DNA of 64,000 nt, taken from Datisca glomerata (lineage: Eukaryota; Streptophyta; Magnoliopsida; Cucurbitales; Datiscaceae). A program made the position numbers and the translations under genes. The stretch covers positions 1-64,000 of the forward strand of contig QANY01000148.1 in the NCBI GenBank assembly GCA_003255025.1, in the 5' to 3' direction. Below are positions 48,270 to 61,179 of the stretch, piece by piece (position 1 is the first letter of the stretch; every line of letters begins with the position of its first letter). Below the pieces are notes generated by a model, which had not been told where the DNA came from, ran no database searches, and saw only the letters and a program-made list of their open reading frames with translations.

Positions 48270-49352
48270 GTGGCCTTTACCGATCGAGACCTAGTAGGTG
48301 TCCACCACCCCCATAATGATGCTCTGGTGGTCACCCCTGCTATTACGAATGTTTGAGTCCACAGTTTTCTTATCAACGGAGGCAGTTCTGCTGACATACT
48401 AGGGATAGAATCCCTAATTCAAAGGGGGTTTGATCCGAATGATTGCATTCCGGAGGCCACTAGCCTAGTAGGCTTTGGAGGAGAATTTATATTCCCCTAC
48501 GGGAGTATAGAAATCCTCGTCACCATGGGAGAATACCCACAGCATGTCACTGTAATGACAAAATTCCTGGTGGTCCACGACACCCAGGCTTACGACGAGA
48601 TCATGAGGCGGTCTTTTATACATATGGCTAGAGCAGTCCTCTCACTACCACCAAGTCATGAAGTTCCTCACTCCACATGGTGTGGGAACTATCAGATGTG
48701 GCAGAGGTCATCCTGAGAATGTTACGCCACATCACTGCAGTGGAGAGAAGCACCCATTTTAATGTTCCAATAAAGGTCTTCTAGAGAATGTTACGCCACA
48801 TTACTACGCCGAAAAGAGCGTCTATTTTAATGCTCCTAGGTCCTGAGGCCATGAACAAAGAGGATGTCACCCTACAAGACACCCCATCGCAAGTGGCACC
48901 AAATGACCATGAAGAAGGCAGAGGCCGCACAAAACCAGCAGAACAAGTTAAGGGCGTTGTGCTTGTTACAATCGATCTAACTAAAGTGACTAAGATTGGG
49001 AGTAATCTCAACAAGCAATTAGAAGCTGAGCTAATTACATTCTTCCAGTCTAACATGGATAACTTTGCCTGGATGCATGATGACATGTCGGGGATAAACC
49101 CAAAGGTCATAGTACACAAGCTGCGAGTGAACCCCGAGGCTAAACCAGTCAGGTAGATGAGACGACAGTTTGACAAGGAAAAGACTAAGGCCATGAACGA
49201 AGAAGTGGACAAGCTCTCGAAGGCCCAACTTATGATCAACTACCCCCAATGGCTAGCAAATGTAGTGATGGTAAAGAAACCTAACAGGAAGTGGAGAATG
49301 TGTGTTGACTTCACCGACCTCAACAATGTCTGCCCCAAAGACAACTTCCCAC
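48270..49352 (+). pseudogene. Gypsy protease and first half of reverse transcriptase
   Basis: Protease: 'SFLINGGSSADIL' at about 48363-48402, where the catalytic Asp of the usual VDGGSS is Asn. After 'VVHDTQAYDEIM' the linker 'WMHDDMSGINP' (49066-49100) leads into RT: a stop at 49154, then 'MNEEVDKL', 'WLANVVMVKKPNRKWRMCVDFTDLN', broken here into its motif 'RMCVDFTDLN' (RT motif 2), and 'VCPKDNFPL'. The coding sequence is cut at 49352 by the hAT insertion. Confidence 0.75.
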
Positions 49353-50361
49353 TAGAGGTGGCAAGTGGGTTAGTTCGGCCCAGGAAATCAGCTAAACTGG
49401 TCCGTTATAATCTAGGACCGGCCCGACCCGATATTGAATAGTATCAGGCCGGTTAAGGCCCGCGGTAGGTTCGGGCCATCATGGGCCTTATCTTCAAAGC
49501 CTATATGCCTGCCCGGACCGGCCTGGATGCTAGGCCTGGCCCGTGAATCCACTAGAGGTGGCAAGTGGGGCAGTTCGGCCTAGGAAACCGTCTGAACTGG
49601 CCCGTAATAATCTGAGACCGGCCCGACCTGATATTGAACAGTATCAGGCCGGTTATGGCCCTCGAGCCAGGTCCGGGCCATCACAGGCCTTGTCTTCAAA
49701 GCCTATAGCCCGGCCAGGATCGGCCTGGATGCTAGGCTTGGCCCGTGAATCTACTTTTTTTGTCTAAAAAATTGAACAAGTATGAATGTAATGAAGTTTG
49801 AACCATTGACCTCTCCCTTACAAACTACACTACTTACCAATACACCACGACAACATTTGTTAAATATATTGTTTAAAATATATTCTTATTGTCTTTTAAC
49901 ACATTGTATCGAAACTTCATGTAATATACTTTTGAGATAAACTTATTTAATTGAATAAAAAATAATATTTTTCATTTAAATGAATATTTTATTCAATAAA
50001 AAATAGGATTCATGAAAACTTTAAAAAATATTTGTTTAATATTCCTAATATTTTATGTTGTGTCAATGAACATGAATTATAAATTAAATATTTATTATTT
50101 TTTATTTTTTAGATTTTACGTGAATATGAATATCACTAGGGAGAAAAATGGGCCGGTACGGTTATTTAACTGGGACAGGCCCGTGAACCGACCTAGCCCG
50201 GCCCGTGAGTACACGGGTCGGTTCAGCGGTTCATTCTTGGCTTCCCTAAAATTTCAACGACCCGGCCCGCAATCGGCCTGTGAACTGGTTGAAAAGGCTT
50301 GGGATTGGCCCTGGAATCGCCCATGCCGAGCATTGTCGGGCCGGCCCGGTTGTCACACCTA
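49353..50361. mobile_element. Non-autonomous hAT element
   Basis: 1009 bp flanked by an exact 8-bp duplication CTTCCCAC (49345-49352 and 50362-50369), the hAT length. Ends are TAGAGGTGGCAAGTGGG and, reversed, TAGGTGTGACAACCGGG, similar inverted termini of the GC-rich hAT type. The first 200 bp is duplicated in tandem (49353 and 49553 copies both start tagaggtggcaagtggg). Removing the insert rejoins the gypsy RT at 'FPL'. The centre (49750-50150) is AT-rich with no transposase. Confidence 0.85.
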
Positions 50362-50369
50362 CTTCCCAC

Positions 50370-51139
50370 TTCCAAGGATAGACCAACTGGTTGATGACAC
50401 ATTAGGGTATGATGTTTTATTTTTCATCGATACATACTCTGGTTACAATCAGATAAGAATGCACCCTTCAGATGATGAAAATACTGCATTCACCACTGAA
50501 AGAGGCTTGTAAAGAACGTTGGGGTCACGTATCAGCGCCTTGTCAACAAGATGTTTGCAAGGTAGATATAGAGGAATATAGAAGTATATGACGAAATGCT
50601 TGTTAAGAGCACCACCGTTACCTCCTTCTTGACCAACCTAGCCAAAACATTTTCAACTCTAAGGGAGTACAACATGAGAGTCAACCCAGCCAAGTGTGTT
50701 TTTGGGGTGGCGGCAGGGAAATTTCTTGGGTTCATAGTAAACCAAAAGGGGATTGAAGCAAACCCAGATAAGATCCAAGCTCTTGTGGAGATGCAACCAC
50801 CCCGAGACGTGAAGGAGGTACCACGGTTGAATGGAAGAGTAGTTGCGTTGAATCGGTTCATGTCCCGAGCCACAGACGAGTGCTTGCCCTTTTTTTTAGC
50901 ACTAAAAAAGGGAAAGGATTTTGAATGGAAAAATAAATGCAACAAGGCCTTTGAACAACTGAAGGAGTGTTTAGGGAAGCCACCCTTGTTAAGCAAGCCA
51001 GTCCTAAGGGAGGTTCTCTTCATGTACGTGGCTTCCACTCTAGTGACAGTTAGCTCAACCCTAGTTGGGAAGAGGGGAAAATCCAGTGTCTCGTGTATTA
51101 CACCAGCAAAGCTCTCAATGATGTTGAGTCGTTCTACCC
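50370..51139 (+). pseudogene. Gypsy reverse transcriptase, second half
   Basis: Continues directly from the hAT site: 'PRIDQLVDDTLGYDVLFFIDTYSGYNQI' contains RT motif 3, with the catalytic Asp in 'FIDTYSGYNQI'; 'AFTTERGL' is followed by a stop and frame change. 'VYDEMLVKS' (50580-50606) is the altered YVDDMLVKS box with Glu at the second catalytic Asp. 'LREYNMRVNPAKCVFGV', 'GFIVNQKGIEANPDKI' and 'FEWKNKCNKAFEQLK' follow, the thumb/connection region. Confidence 0.8.
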
Positions 51140-52241
51140 AGAATTAGAAATGTTAGCTTACGCGCTTGTTACTTCCGCCCAAAGACTGAGACCTTATTTT
51201 TAGGCACGCTTAATCACCGTCAGGACCGAATATCTGTTGAGGCATGTGTTGATGAAACCTGAGGTAGTTTGAAAGATAGCTAAGTGGGCTATTAAGTTAT
51301 CAGAGTTTGAGATAAAGTTCGAACCAAAGACTGTAATCAATGGTTAGGATTTCATTGATTTCTTGGTAGAATTAGCTCCGACCTCAACCCAGGATGAAGA
51401 AAAATGATGGGAACTTTACATCGACGGATCTAGCAACACGGCTGGTAGGAAAGTGGGTTTGGTCCTCATCACTCCTGATCGGATCAAGCTAGAATATGCC
51501 CCAAGTTCAGATTTTTAGCCACGTATAATGAAGCAGAGTATGAGGCGTTATTAGCAGGCCTAAGGTTGGTTGTGGCCTTGAGGGTGAGAAACCTGATAAT
51601 ATACAGTTGTAGTGGGACAAGTGAAAGGGGACTTCCATTCCAAAGAGGAACACATGGAACAATACCTCTCTCAGGTTAAGACCCTCCTCTCTAGACTTGG
51701 CAGACATCAAGTAGACCACATCCTGAGGTCCTAGAACAGCAATGCAAACTCCTTGGCAAGACTAGCCTCAGCATCCGGACATGAGTTTGACATGACCATC
51801 CTAGTTGAACACCTCGCCTGCCCAAACATCAGGGTGTTGGAATCTATGGAATTGGATCTCGCCAGGTGGAATAGATGGATCTCATCATTCGCTATCTTAG
51901 TGAAGGGGAACTCTCAGAAGACAAAATTGAAGCAAGACGAGTTCGGTACGCTTCAACCCAATACACGCTACTAGAGGGAATCCTATAATGAATGGATTTT
52001 TCACTACCATACCTAAGGTGTGTGAGAAAAGCGGAGGCTAACTGTGTCATGAAAGAGGTACATGAAGGCACGTGTGGAAACCATTTAAGGGGCCAAGCTC
52101 TGGCACACAAACTAATTAGGTAGGGTTGTTGTTGGCCCGATATGAAAAAGATGCTAAGGAATTCGTGAGAAGATGTGATCACTGTTTCAAATTGGCCACT
52201 TACCCTCAGCAGCCCCCATAGAAGCTCACGTACATGATTAG
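51140..52241 (+). pseudogene. Gypsy RNase H and integrase N-terminus
   Basis: RNase H-like: 'LYIDGSSNTAGRKVGLVLI' (about 51416-51470; catalytic Asp in YIDGSS), then 'NSNANSLARLASA' (51740). Integrase zinc region: 'EVHEGTCGNHLRG' (His-His, about 52050), 'CCWPDMKK' (52130), and the Cys-x-x-Cys-like 'RCDHCF' (52170). Cut at 52241 by the copia insertion. Frames are broken repeatedly. Confidence 0.75.
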
Positions 52242-54161
52242 TGTTGGAATATGTTCATAAAGTAGTATGTAATAACTATTTATTTGTATTTAGTTATTTT
52301 TCAGACATTAGTATTATTGAATTCTTATGAATAAATTAAAAGTTTTATTTTAAATTAAAATGTGTTTATAAATTACTTAAGGCCTGAAACTTTCATCAAC
52401 GAATGAAGAGTGAAGACAAAGGCGCCTCTAGACGAGCTCTTTTGAGAAAGTTCAGAACAATATTCACGGTCTTAGGATCGATTGAGCAATCAAATCCTGA
52501 TTACAACTGTTAGGTTGAACCAATGGATGCCAGTCTTGGGGTATGGGAGTGGAGACTCAAATAGTTAACCTAGATATATTATGAACATGTTGAATAGACC
52601 GGTAAGAAATTAGTTTAGAGCCCCAAACCGTTTACCAAGGTCTAAATCTAATTGTTACACCTTAATGATATTTTTATAATTACCTTAATCCTGAGGTGAA
52701 TACATAGCTTGACTTAGTTAGTTGTAATCTTCGATACGTCAAATGAATAAGTTCAAATTGACGAGCAATACCTCGACTGTTAGGATTGTAATTCAACTAA
52801 GTTGGAGTTACGTGATTCACAGATATGAAAATTCACGGTTCGATTGCGAAGCGACAAAATTATTGTATGCGTTATTGATGGGTGTGTGAATAAATTAACC
52901 TGATCAGTTATTCAATGAATTGAGTCATTGATTAAGATTTGTGAATTATACAATACAATTTACTATTATGTCTTTCTTATTCACTGTCAATAAAAGAGTT
53001 AAAGAAATAATAACAACATAGGTAAAATGATAATTTTATATTTTTCTCTTGTTACTGATATTCACAATGGAAATTATATTAAAATATTATGTGGACCGTG
53101 AAAATAAAATAATTTATCTACACCAACATAAAGCGTAGCGCGCATGAATCGAGAGTTGGTTTGATATCGAACATATAGTGGAGTCGTATGATATAATGAT
53201 TAAATAGGTCGTGCATTTATGGACATAAATTCGTTGGGTATTTGAATCCTTATCTTTTTTCATGTGGGTGCATTCGGTCTCAGAAATAGCTCATGAAAAC
53301 AGGAATAGAGAAATAAAGTAAATTGGATCAAAATGTGTTTTGGTGCCAAGATATATTTCCTACACTTATATATGATGGATGATGTCACTTAATTAGTTAA
53401 GTATGATTATATGTATTAAAATTAATTAGTTTATTATTGGATAATTAGTAAATAAAAAGCTAATTAATTGATATGATAAATTAATTTATCAATTGGATTG
53501 ATGAATCTCGATACAACTCAAACTTTAGGGAATATTACAATTTTTTGCAATTATGAATATATGTGATGAATTTTTAGAAGTTTAAAAATATATGGGTATA
53601 TTTGTAAATATCAAAAATTTCATTTTATTAGTATCTAATAGCAATATGATTGTAGATAGATCTTGGACAAGATACAGTTACTTGTTAACAAAGTAAAAAA
53701 AAAATGATTTTCCCTCACTCCTGGTTGCCGTCTAAAATCATTTTGAAGGAGAAAATTTTCAATTTTTCTTCTTCAATCATTTTGAGAGCCTACCTTTAAA
53801 TTCCTACACAAAATTCTTGTGAGATATATTTCTGAAATTAACGGGCGGTCGTTGTGGACGAAATTCATAAATCATTGTTGGAGTTCAAGTACGTGATTCA
53901 GGTCCCGAAACTTGAAGAACGCGAAGAGCGCTGAAAGGAATTCTGCCAGTTTAGAAATCCGTCGATACAAAGTATAGGTGAAAAATTGTTTCTAACATTA
54001 TCTTCTGGTTTAATATCGTATATGCACATATCGGATGTTATTTGATTTTAAGTTATTTATTTTGATTAAATAAGTTAACTAAAAAAATTGATATTCTGTC
54101 CACGAATCGTTCATGGTTCAAACTTATTTTAGATTAATTTTAAAACCAACCGGTCTCAACA
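52242..54161 (+). repeat. 5' LTR of the inserted copia
   Basis: TGTTGGAATATG ... CGGTCTCAACA, 1920 bp. Collinear with 57671-59556 over its whole length, with frequent point changes and small indels. Confidence 0.92.
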
Positions 54162-54163
54162 AT

Positions 54164-54176
54164 TGGTATCAAAGCG
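54164..54176 (+). other. Copia primer-binding site
   Basis: TTGGTATCAAAGC starts about two bases after the LTR, the tRNA-iMet type with one A/G change. Confidence 0.8.
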
Positions 54177-55389
54177 AGGTCCTTGATTATGCATATTGAG
54201 AATTGAAACGAACGTATCGTGAATTTTGTGAATATTGGCATACGATTTGGTATGGTAGTTCAAAATTGTTTTGAATGTGTTATGTGATTGGATCTCTAAC
54301 TATTGGTTTAGGCATTTTTATTTTAATTTAGAATTGATCTATACCATATTTGTGGTATAGGAGTTTACGTAAATTATTTTGTTGCAAAAGTTGTAATTTT
54401 ATAAATTTGATGTAAAATAGCCACACCTCCATACCATGGCAGGAAATTGCTCAAAACCGCCACTGAGAAGTCGTCGGACAGCCACCGAGAAGTACTATTC
54501 ATTCTGGGATTACTGTTCACTTTGTAATTATTGTTCCTGCGACCGCGGTACTGTTCCGGTGTCTGTCGCTGCCACTGTCCGCTCCCGTGACCTGTATGGT
54601 GGCTAGGGTTTGTGGAACGCTAGGCGATAATAATTAGGATTTAGGAAACCCTGTAATGTTTTGTGATAACTCTTATCATATTTTTTTATCTCTTAAATTT
54701 TGAATTCTAAATTTTAAATGAATAAAAGATAATTTTAATTCAAAGATAACTATCTATTTTATCTTTTTATCTTTTGAATGTTGAATTCAAAAGATAATTA
54801 TCAATGTTATCTTTTATTTTGTTTTTAAGAAAAAAAGAAGGATAATTAATTAGATTATTTAATTAAAAAGTAGTTTTCTTTTATCAAAATTTAAATTTGA
54901 CTTTTTGAAATTTGAATTTAAATTTGAAATTTGATTTTAAAATGGGAATGAACTTTTGTAAAGTGTTACAAAGTGGTAGGAACGTAAACGACAATAAGAT
55001 AATTACAGACGCCATGAAGGTTTGTTTATAAATTAATTTGTAATTTATTCTTCTTTTTGGGTTGTAATACAAAATGAGCTAATAGGAAGATTAATTTTAA
55101 ATGTATGATTTAATTTTAATTATGTATCATCATATAACATGCCATATACAACTAGGGATATACCAATATCAAATTGTCATGTAGCATGTACACGCATCTT
55201 GTAGATTAATTATAACGGTTATAATTTAATTACAATATGAAATTTATAATGGTTATGATTTTAAATTGAGATTTAAAATTAAATAAATGATTTATAAATT
55301 TCATCACTTTTTTCAAATTAATAAAAGTTATGTTTTGAAAAAAAAACCAAAAATCCAAAAAAGAAAAGTTTAAAGTGTATAAGTCATTG
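54177..55389 (+). other. Copia leader, no gag
   Basis: AT-rich, with 'aaagataa(c/t)tatc' repeats at 54720-54820. No gag motif found, so gag has been deleted or has never been present in this derivative. Confidence 0.5.
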
Positions 55390-57600
55390 GTTGAAAAGAA
55401 ATTAGAAAAACAAATCAAAACATTGCGATCAAATCGTGGTGGAAAGTACTTGCTAGAAGAGTTCGAAGACTTTCTTAAGGAAGAATGTATTCTTTCTTAG
55501 CATACAACACCTGGTACGCCATAACAAAATCGTATGTCATAGAGAAGGAATCAAACTCTGATGGATATGGTTACTCATCCCTCCCGCATTCCTTCTGGGG
55601 ATATGCCTTGAAATTACAACATATATTCTGAACCATGTTCCATCGAAGACGGTGCCTGGTACACCATATGAAAGATGATATGGATGAAAGTCGTCTATTA
55701 ACCATTTTAAAATATGGGGGTACCAAACATATGTTCTAAAACTGAAGACAGACAAGTTGGCCAATCGTTTAAAATTATGCATGTTCGTAGGATATCCTAA
55801 AGGAACAAAGCGGACATCTTTTACAGTACGACTGAGCACAAAACATTCGTTAGCATGAAAGCTCATTTTCTTGAAGAATATTAAATTAAAAATGTACAGC
55901 TGAGAAGGACAATTATGTTAGAGAAATTATTGAGTGGGAGGTCACTCACTCCACAATCAGAAATTGTTTCTAATTTAATAATGGAAGAAGCACGACAGGA
56001 GCCAGGGCCTATGCAGCCTCGACGTAGTGAGAGAGTTGTGAGACAACCTGAGAGGTATATGTCCTATGAAGAAGCTTTGACAGTTGTCTCAGATAAGGAC
56101 CTTGATGAACCTCTCTTCTACTCAGAGGCCACGACAAGTCCTGAAGCAAACTTATGGCAAGAAGCCATGAACGTTGAGATACATTTGATATACTCGAACA
56201 GTGTCTAGAAGCTTGTAGATCCTCCCGAAGGGGTAAAGCCCGTAGGATGAAAATGGATCTATAAGAAGAAAAGAGGTTCAGATGGAAATGTAGAGACATT
56301 CAAAGCTAGGCTAGTAAGCAAAGGCTACACCCAAAAGGAATGTATAGACTACAAGGATACCTTATCGCCGGTGGCCATGCTTAAATCCATCCAAAACCTT
56401 TCGTCCATTGTTGCAGCCATTGATTATGAAATCTAGCAAATGGACGTCAAAACTGCTTCTCTGAATGGAAATATTGATGAGCACATTTATATGGCTCAAC
56501 CAGATGGGATCATGGAGAAAAGCCAAGAGGGTAAAGTTTACAAACTACATAAGTCTCTTAAGCATGCATCACGATCGTGGAATATTAGATTCGATGAAAC
56601 TGTTAAAAACTAAAGTTTTGAACAATTAATGGACGAGCCCTGTGTGTATAAGTTGATACACGAAGAAAATGTATTTTTTCTAGTCTTGTACGTAGATGAT
56701 GTTCTATTCATTGGGAATGATGTAAGAAAATTATCTGATTTCAAGATTTAGCTTGCAAAATAATTTGATATGAAGGATCTTGGAGAAGCTGCATTCGTCT
56801 TAGGTATTTAGATCTTTTGAGATATGAAGAACATACAATTTTCACTGTGTCAAGCATATTATATTGATAAGGTGTTGGATCGCTTCATTATGCAAAACTC
56901 TAAGAAAAGATTTCTTCTTTCTAAACATGGAGTCAGCTTCTCCAAGGAACAGTCTCCCAAGACTCCTCAAGAAGAGGAAAACATGAGAAAGATTACATAT
57001 GCCTCAGCCGTAGGAAGTCTCTTGTATGTGATGCTTTGGACTTGGTCAGACATTTGCTATGGCGTGGGTGTGATGAGTCATTTCCAATCTAATCTGGAAT
57101 CGAGCATTGGAATGCCGTCAAGCATGTCTTTAAGTATTTGAGGACAACAAGGAACTACATGCTTGTGCATTCAGGTACTGACCTGAATATGACGGGGTAT
57201 ACCTATTGTAATTCCCAAGCAGACAAGGATTCTAGGAGTCCACTTCAGGATTAGTGTTTATCTTAAACGGTGGAGCAATTGTATGGAGAAATATCAAGCA
57301 ATCTTGCATTGCTGATTGTACCATGGAAGCTGAATATGCAAAGGAGGCTGTATGGCTTAGGAAATTCTTGAAGACTCTGTAAGTTTTTCCAGACGTTGAC
57401 AAACCCATGACACTTTATTATGATAACAGCGGGGCTGTAGCGAATTCTAAGGAACCTAGAAGCCATAAGATATCCAAACACATAGAATGTAAATATCGCC
57501 TTATTAGAGAAATTATTCAGCGTGGATTCGTTGTTGTTACGCTTATTTCAACGGTCAACAACCTGAAAGATCCATTCATGAAGTATTTAAGGCATTAAAG
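55390..57600 (+). pseudogene. Copia integrase/RT/RNase H remnant
   Basis: Integrase end: 'TLRSNRGGKYLLEEF' (about 55420; second catalytic Asp replaced by Asn) and 'HTTPGTPQQN'. After stops comes a linker, 'RRSERVVRQPERYM' (56019-56060). RT: 'KARLVSKGYTQKE' (56304), 'QMDVKTASLNGNIDE' (56440), 'LYVDDVLFIGND' (about 56690), 'MKDLGEAAFVLGI' (56770). RNase H: 'YYDNSGAVANSKEPRSH' (57417-57465) and 'KHIECKYRLIREI'. Stops near 56206, 56436, 56748 and 56809 inactivate it. Confidence 0.85.
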
Positions 57601-57611
57601 TTTTTTATGGT

Positions 57612-57636
57612 CATCTAGAGGGTTTGGGGATAAGAG
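57612..57636 (+). other. Polypurine-like tract before the copia 3' LTR
   Basis: 'agagggtttggggataagaga' lies about 35 bp before the LTR, further than usual for a PPT; tentative. Confidence 0.35.
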
Positions 57637-57670
57637 ATTGCACACACCTACTTTAGTCCAATTGGAAGAT

Positions 57671-59556
57671 TATTGGAATATGTCCATAAAGTAGCGTGTA
57701 ATAACTATTATTTGTATTTTTAGTTATTTCTCAGATATTAGTATTATTGAATTCTTATGAATAAATTTGAAGATTTAATTTAAATTAAAGTGTTTTTATA
57801 AATTACTCAAGTCTTGAAACTTTCATCAATGAACGAAGAGTGAAGACAGACGCCTCTCCAGATGAACTCTTCTGAGAAAGTTCATAATGATATTTGCAGT
57901 CTTAAGATCGATTAGGCAATCAAAACCGATTACGACTATTAAGTTGAACCAATGGATTCCAATATTAGGACATAAGAATGAAAACTCAAACGGTTAACCT
58001 AGACATGTTATGAGAGTGTTGAATAAACCCGTAACAAATTAGTTTAGAGCTCAAAACCGTTTACCAAGGTCTAAATCTGATTGTTACACCTTAAGGATAT
58101 TTTTATAATATCCTTTATCCTGAGGTGAATACGTAGCTTGACTTAGTTAGTTGCAATATTTGTATGTCAAATGAGTAAGTTCGAATTGATGGGCAATAGC
58201 TCGGCTGTTGGGATTGTAATTCAATTAAGTTGGAGTTACGTGATTCACAGATATAAAAATTTGTGGTTCGATTGCGAAGCAACAATATCATTGTATGCAT
58301 TATTGATGGGTGTGTAAATAAATTAATCTGGCCAGATATTCAATGAATTGAGTTATTGATTAAGATTTGTGAATTGTACAAGACAATTATGTCTTTCTTA
58401 TTCACAGTCAATAAAAGAGTTAAAGAAATAATACCAAGAGAGGTAAAATGATCATTTTATATTTTTCTCTTGTTATTGATATTCACAATGAGAATTATGT
58501 TAAAATATTTTGTGGACCGTGAAAGTAAAATGATTTATTTACACCAACATAAAGCGTTGCGCGCATGAACCGATAGTGAAGTCGTACGATATCAAGATTA
58601 AATAGGTCGGGCATTTGTGGAGATAAATTCACCGGGTATTTGAATCCTTATCTTTGTCCATATGGGTCTATTCGGTCTCAGAAATAACTCATGAGAACAG
58701 GAATATAGAAGCAAAGTAAATTGGATTAAAATGTGTTTTGGTGCCAATACATATTTCCTACACCTATATGTGATGGGTGAGGTCATTTAATTAGTTAAGT
58801 GCGATTATATGTATTGCAATTAATTAGTTTATTATTTTTAATTATTAGATAATTAGTAAATAAAAAATAAAAAAATTGATAATGATAAATTAATTTACTA
58901 ATTGAATTGATGAATCTCGATACAACTCAAACTTTACGGAATATTATAATTTTTGGCAATTATGAATATATGCGGTGAAATTTGAAAATTTATAAATATA
59001 TGAGTATATTTATAAATATCAAAAATTATATTTTATCAATATTTAATAGCAATCTGATTACAGATAGTTCTTGGATAAGATACAGTTGCTTGTTAACAAA
59101 GAAAAAGGAGAAAAACGTTCTCCCCTCACTCCCGGTTGCCGCCGAAAATCATTTTGAAGGAGAAATTTTTTTTTCTTCTTCAATTATTTTGAGAGCCCAC
59201 ACTCAAATTCCTACATAAAATTCTCGTGAGACATATTACTGAAATTAATGGGTGGTTGTTGGTGGACGAAATTCGTAAATCGTTCTTGGAGTTCATGTGC
59301 GCGATTCGGATCCTGAAGCTGGAAGAACGCGAATAACGCTCAAAGGACTTCTACTAGTTCAGAAATCCTCCGATACAAAGTATAGATGAAAAAAATTGTT
59401 TCTAACCTTATCTTCTCGTTTAATATCGTATATGCATAATCGCACGTTATTTGGTTTTAAGTTATTTAATTTGATTAAATAAGTTAATTAGAAACCACGA
59501 ATCGTTCGTGGTTCAAACTTATTTTTAATTAATTTTAAAATCAATCGGTCCCAACA
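57671..59556 (+). repeat. 3' LTR of the inserted copia
   Basis: TATTGGAATATG (start TG mutated to TA) ... CGGTCCCAACA, 1886 bp. Alignment with the 5' LTR sets both ends; ATTAG follows. Confidence 0.9.
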
Positions 59557-60391
59557 ATTAGCCCGTGGCCTTTTCGCAGTGGGGATTGACCTCATAGGCC
59601 CCCCTCCCAATGGGAAAAGGGCAAGTAAAATTCTCATTGTAGTTGTGGACTATTTCATCAAGTGCTCTTAGGCGGGGCCCTTGGCGACATTCATTGAACA
59701 AAAGATGATTGCTTTTGTTTGGAAAATATTTTGTGTATATTTGGCATTCCACATACTACCGTGACAGATATTAGGAAACAATTTGATAATTCAAGGTTCA
59801 AGGAATTTTGTGATTGCTTTGGCATCAAGCAAATCAGGTCCTCCCATGCCCATCCTTAGGCTAATGGACAAGTTGAGGCAGCCGATAAAATTATCAAGTA
59901 CACTCTGAAAGTGAAGCTCCATGACCTGAAAGGAGCATGGCCAGAAGAACTTCGGGGTTCTATGGTCCTACCGAAGTACTATTATGAGGTCAATGGGAAA
60001 TACCCTTTTTTCTCTTGCATTTGGGATGGAAGCGATGGTTCCCATAGAAATGGGGCTGCCCATGAAGAGGCAATGCTCATATGATGAGGAGATGAGCGAA
60101 GAAGCATCTAGGGTCCAACTCGATCTAATTCAAGAACATTAGGAACAAGCTCGGTTAAAGACATTAGAATATAAGCAGAGGGTGGCCCGCCACTACAATT
60201 AACGTGTGAAAGAAATTTCGTTCAAAGTAAATGACCAGATCTTACGAAAAGAAGAGTTGGACCTGACCGTGTTAAGATGCCCTTTGTCCCCTATTGGGAA
60301 GGACCCTACAAGGTGGTTCGAAAGATCGCCGGGGGAACATACTGAAGTACCCATGGAATGTTGAGCACCTGGAAGTGTATTACCCTTAAGT
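59557..60391 (+). pseudogene. Gypsy integrase core and C-terminus
   Basis: Resumes the integrase interrupted at 52241: 'GIDLIGPPPNGKRASKILIVVVDYF', with the first catalytic Asp in 'GIDLIGP' (about 59582); 'DIRKQFDNSRFKEFC' (59766; second Asp); 'ANGQVEAADKI' (59860; catalytic Glu). The C-terminal part 'KDPTRWFERSPG' and 'EHLEVYYP' ends at a TAA near 60390. Stops occur after 'FIKCS' and 'SHAHP'. No chromodomain, as in Tat elements. Confidence 0.8.
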
Positions 60392-60449
60392 AAATATATG
60401 ATTTCAAATATGAATGTACGGTTCAGACATGAATGAAGAATGCCCTAGA

Positions 60450-60722
60450 TATGAGTCCTTTTGGGTTATTCAAAGTAAAAGTGAACCTGATGGCCAATAA
60501 ACCACACCCCACGGTCACCAAGACCCTTAGGATCTTCAAATAGAAGTGAACCCAAAGGCAAATAAACCCTGCCCTATGATCAGGGATACCAATACGTTTT
60601 GGTCTCTTCAAAGTTGAAGTGAACCCAATGGCCAATAAGTTGTACCTTGCAGTCAAGGCTACCAGTATCATTGGGCCTTTCAAGGCCGAATTGAACCCAA
60701 GGCTCATTAGGCCAAACCTCAC
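60450..60722. repeat. Four tandem 64-72-bp units in the gypsy 3' region
   Basis: Units share 'ttcaaa.t.gaagtgaaccca..ggc.aataa', recurring at about 60470, 60534, 60606 and 60678. They lie between pol and the antisense gene, where Tat-type elements often hold tandem repeats. The frame across them on the minus strand comes from the repeat. Confidence 0.8.
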
Positions 60723-61179
60723 GACTCAACACCACACTTTAGCCCGAGCCGACAATCATAACGGCCCGTGCTAGGGGGCAAGGAGGGTTATCACTAAGAT
60801 CCTTACAAACAAAGTGCAAGAGCAAAGCATAAGAATAAATAGGATGATATGTCAAACAAAATTACAATTGATATTCATAAAGTCAACACACATTATATAT
60901 TACATTTACACATTCTCGTTACATATTGCAAAAAACAAACAAACAAACAAGTGTTTGCTTAAAATCAGGTTGGAGGAGGGTGATGAGGAGAAAGGGTAGA
61001 CAATCTCAGGAGAAAGCAAGGGTCTAAAGAAGGGTAATGCTCCAAAACCAACTTCATGGTCGTGGCTACGCCAGTACCAAAATCTTCAAATAAAGCAACA
61101 TTCTTGGTCGACTAAAAGATAGCCAAGATCTGGTCAGCCGTCAAGGCACGCCTCCGAGCAGCTTTGGCGATCTAGTTGG

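Larger units (their letters stand above)
52242..59556 (+). mobile_element. Copia retrotransposon with 1.9-kb LTRs, internally deleted
   Basis: 7315 bp flanked by an exact 5-bp duplication ATTAG (52237-52241 and 59557-59561). LTRs are 52242-54161 and 57671-59556. The PBS follows the first LTR. The internal region keeps part of integrase, RT and RNase H; gag, protease and the integrase N-terminus are missing. Excision would restore the gypsy integrase reading. Many LTR differences indicate an old insertion. Confidence 0.92.
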
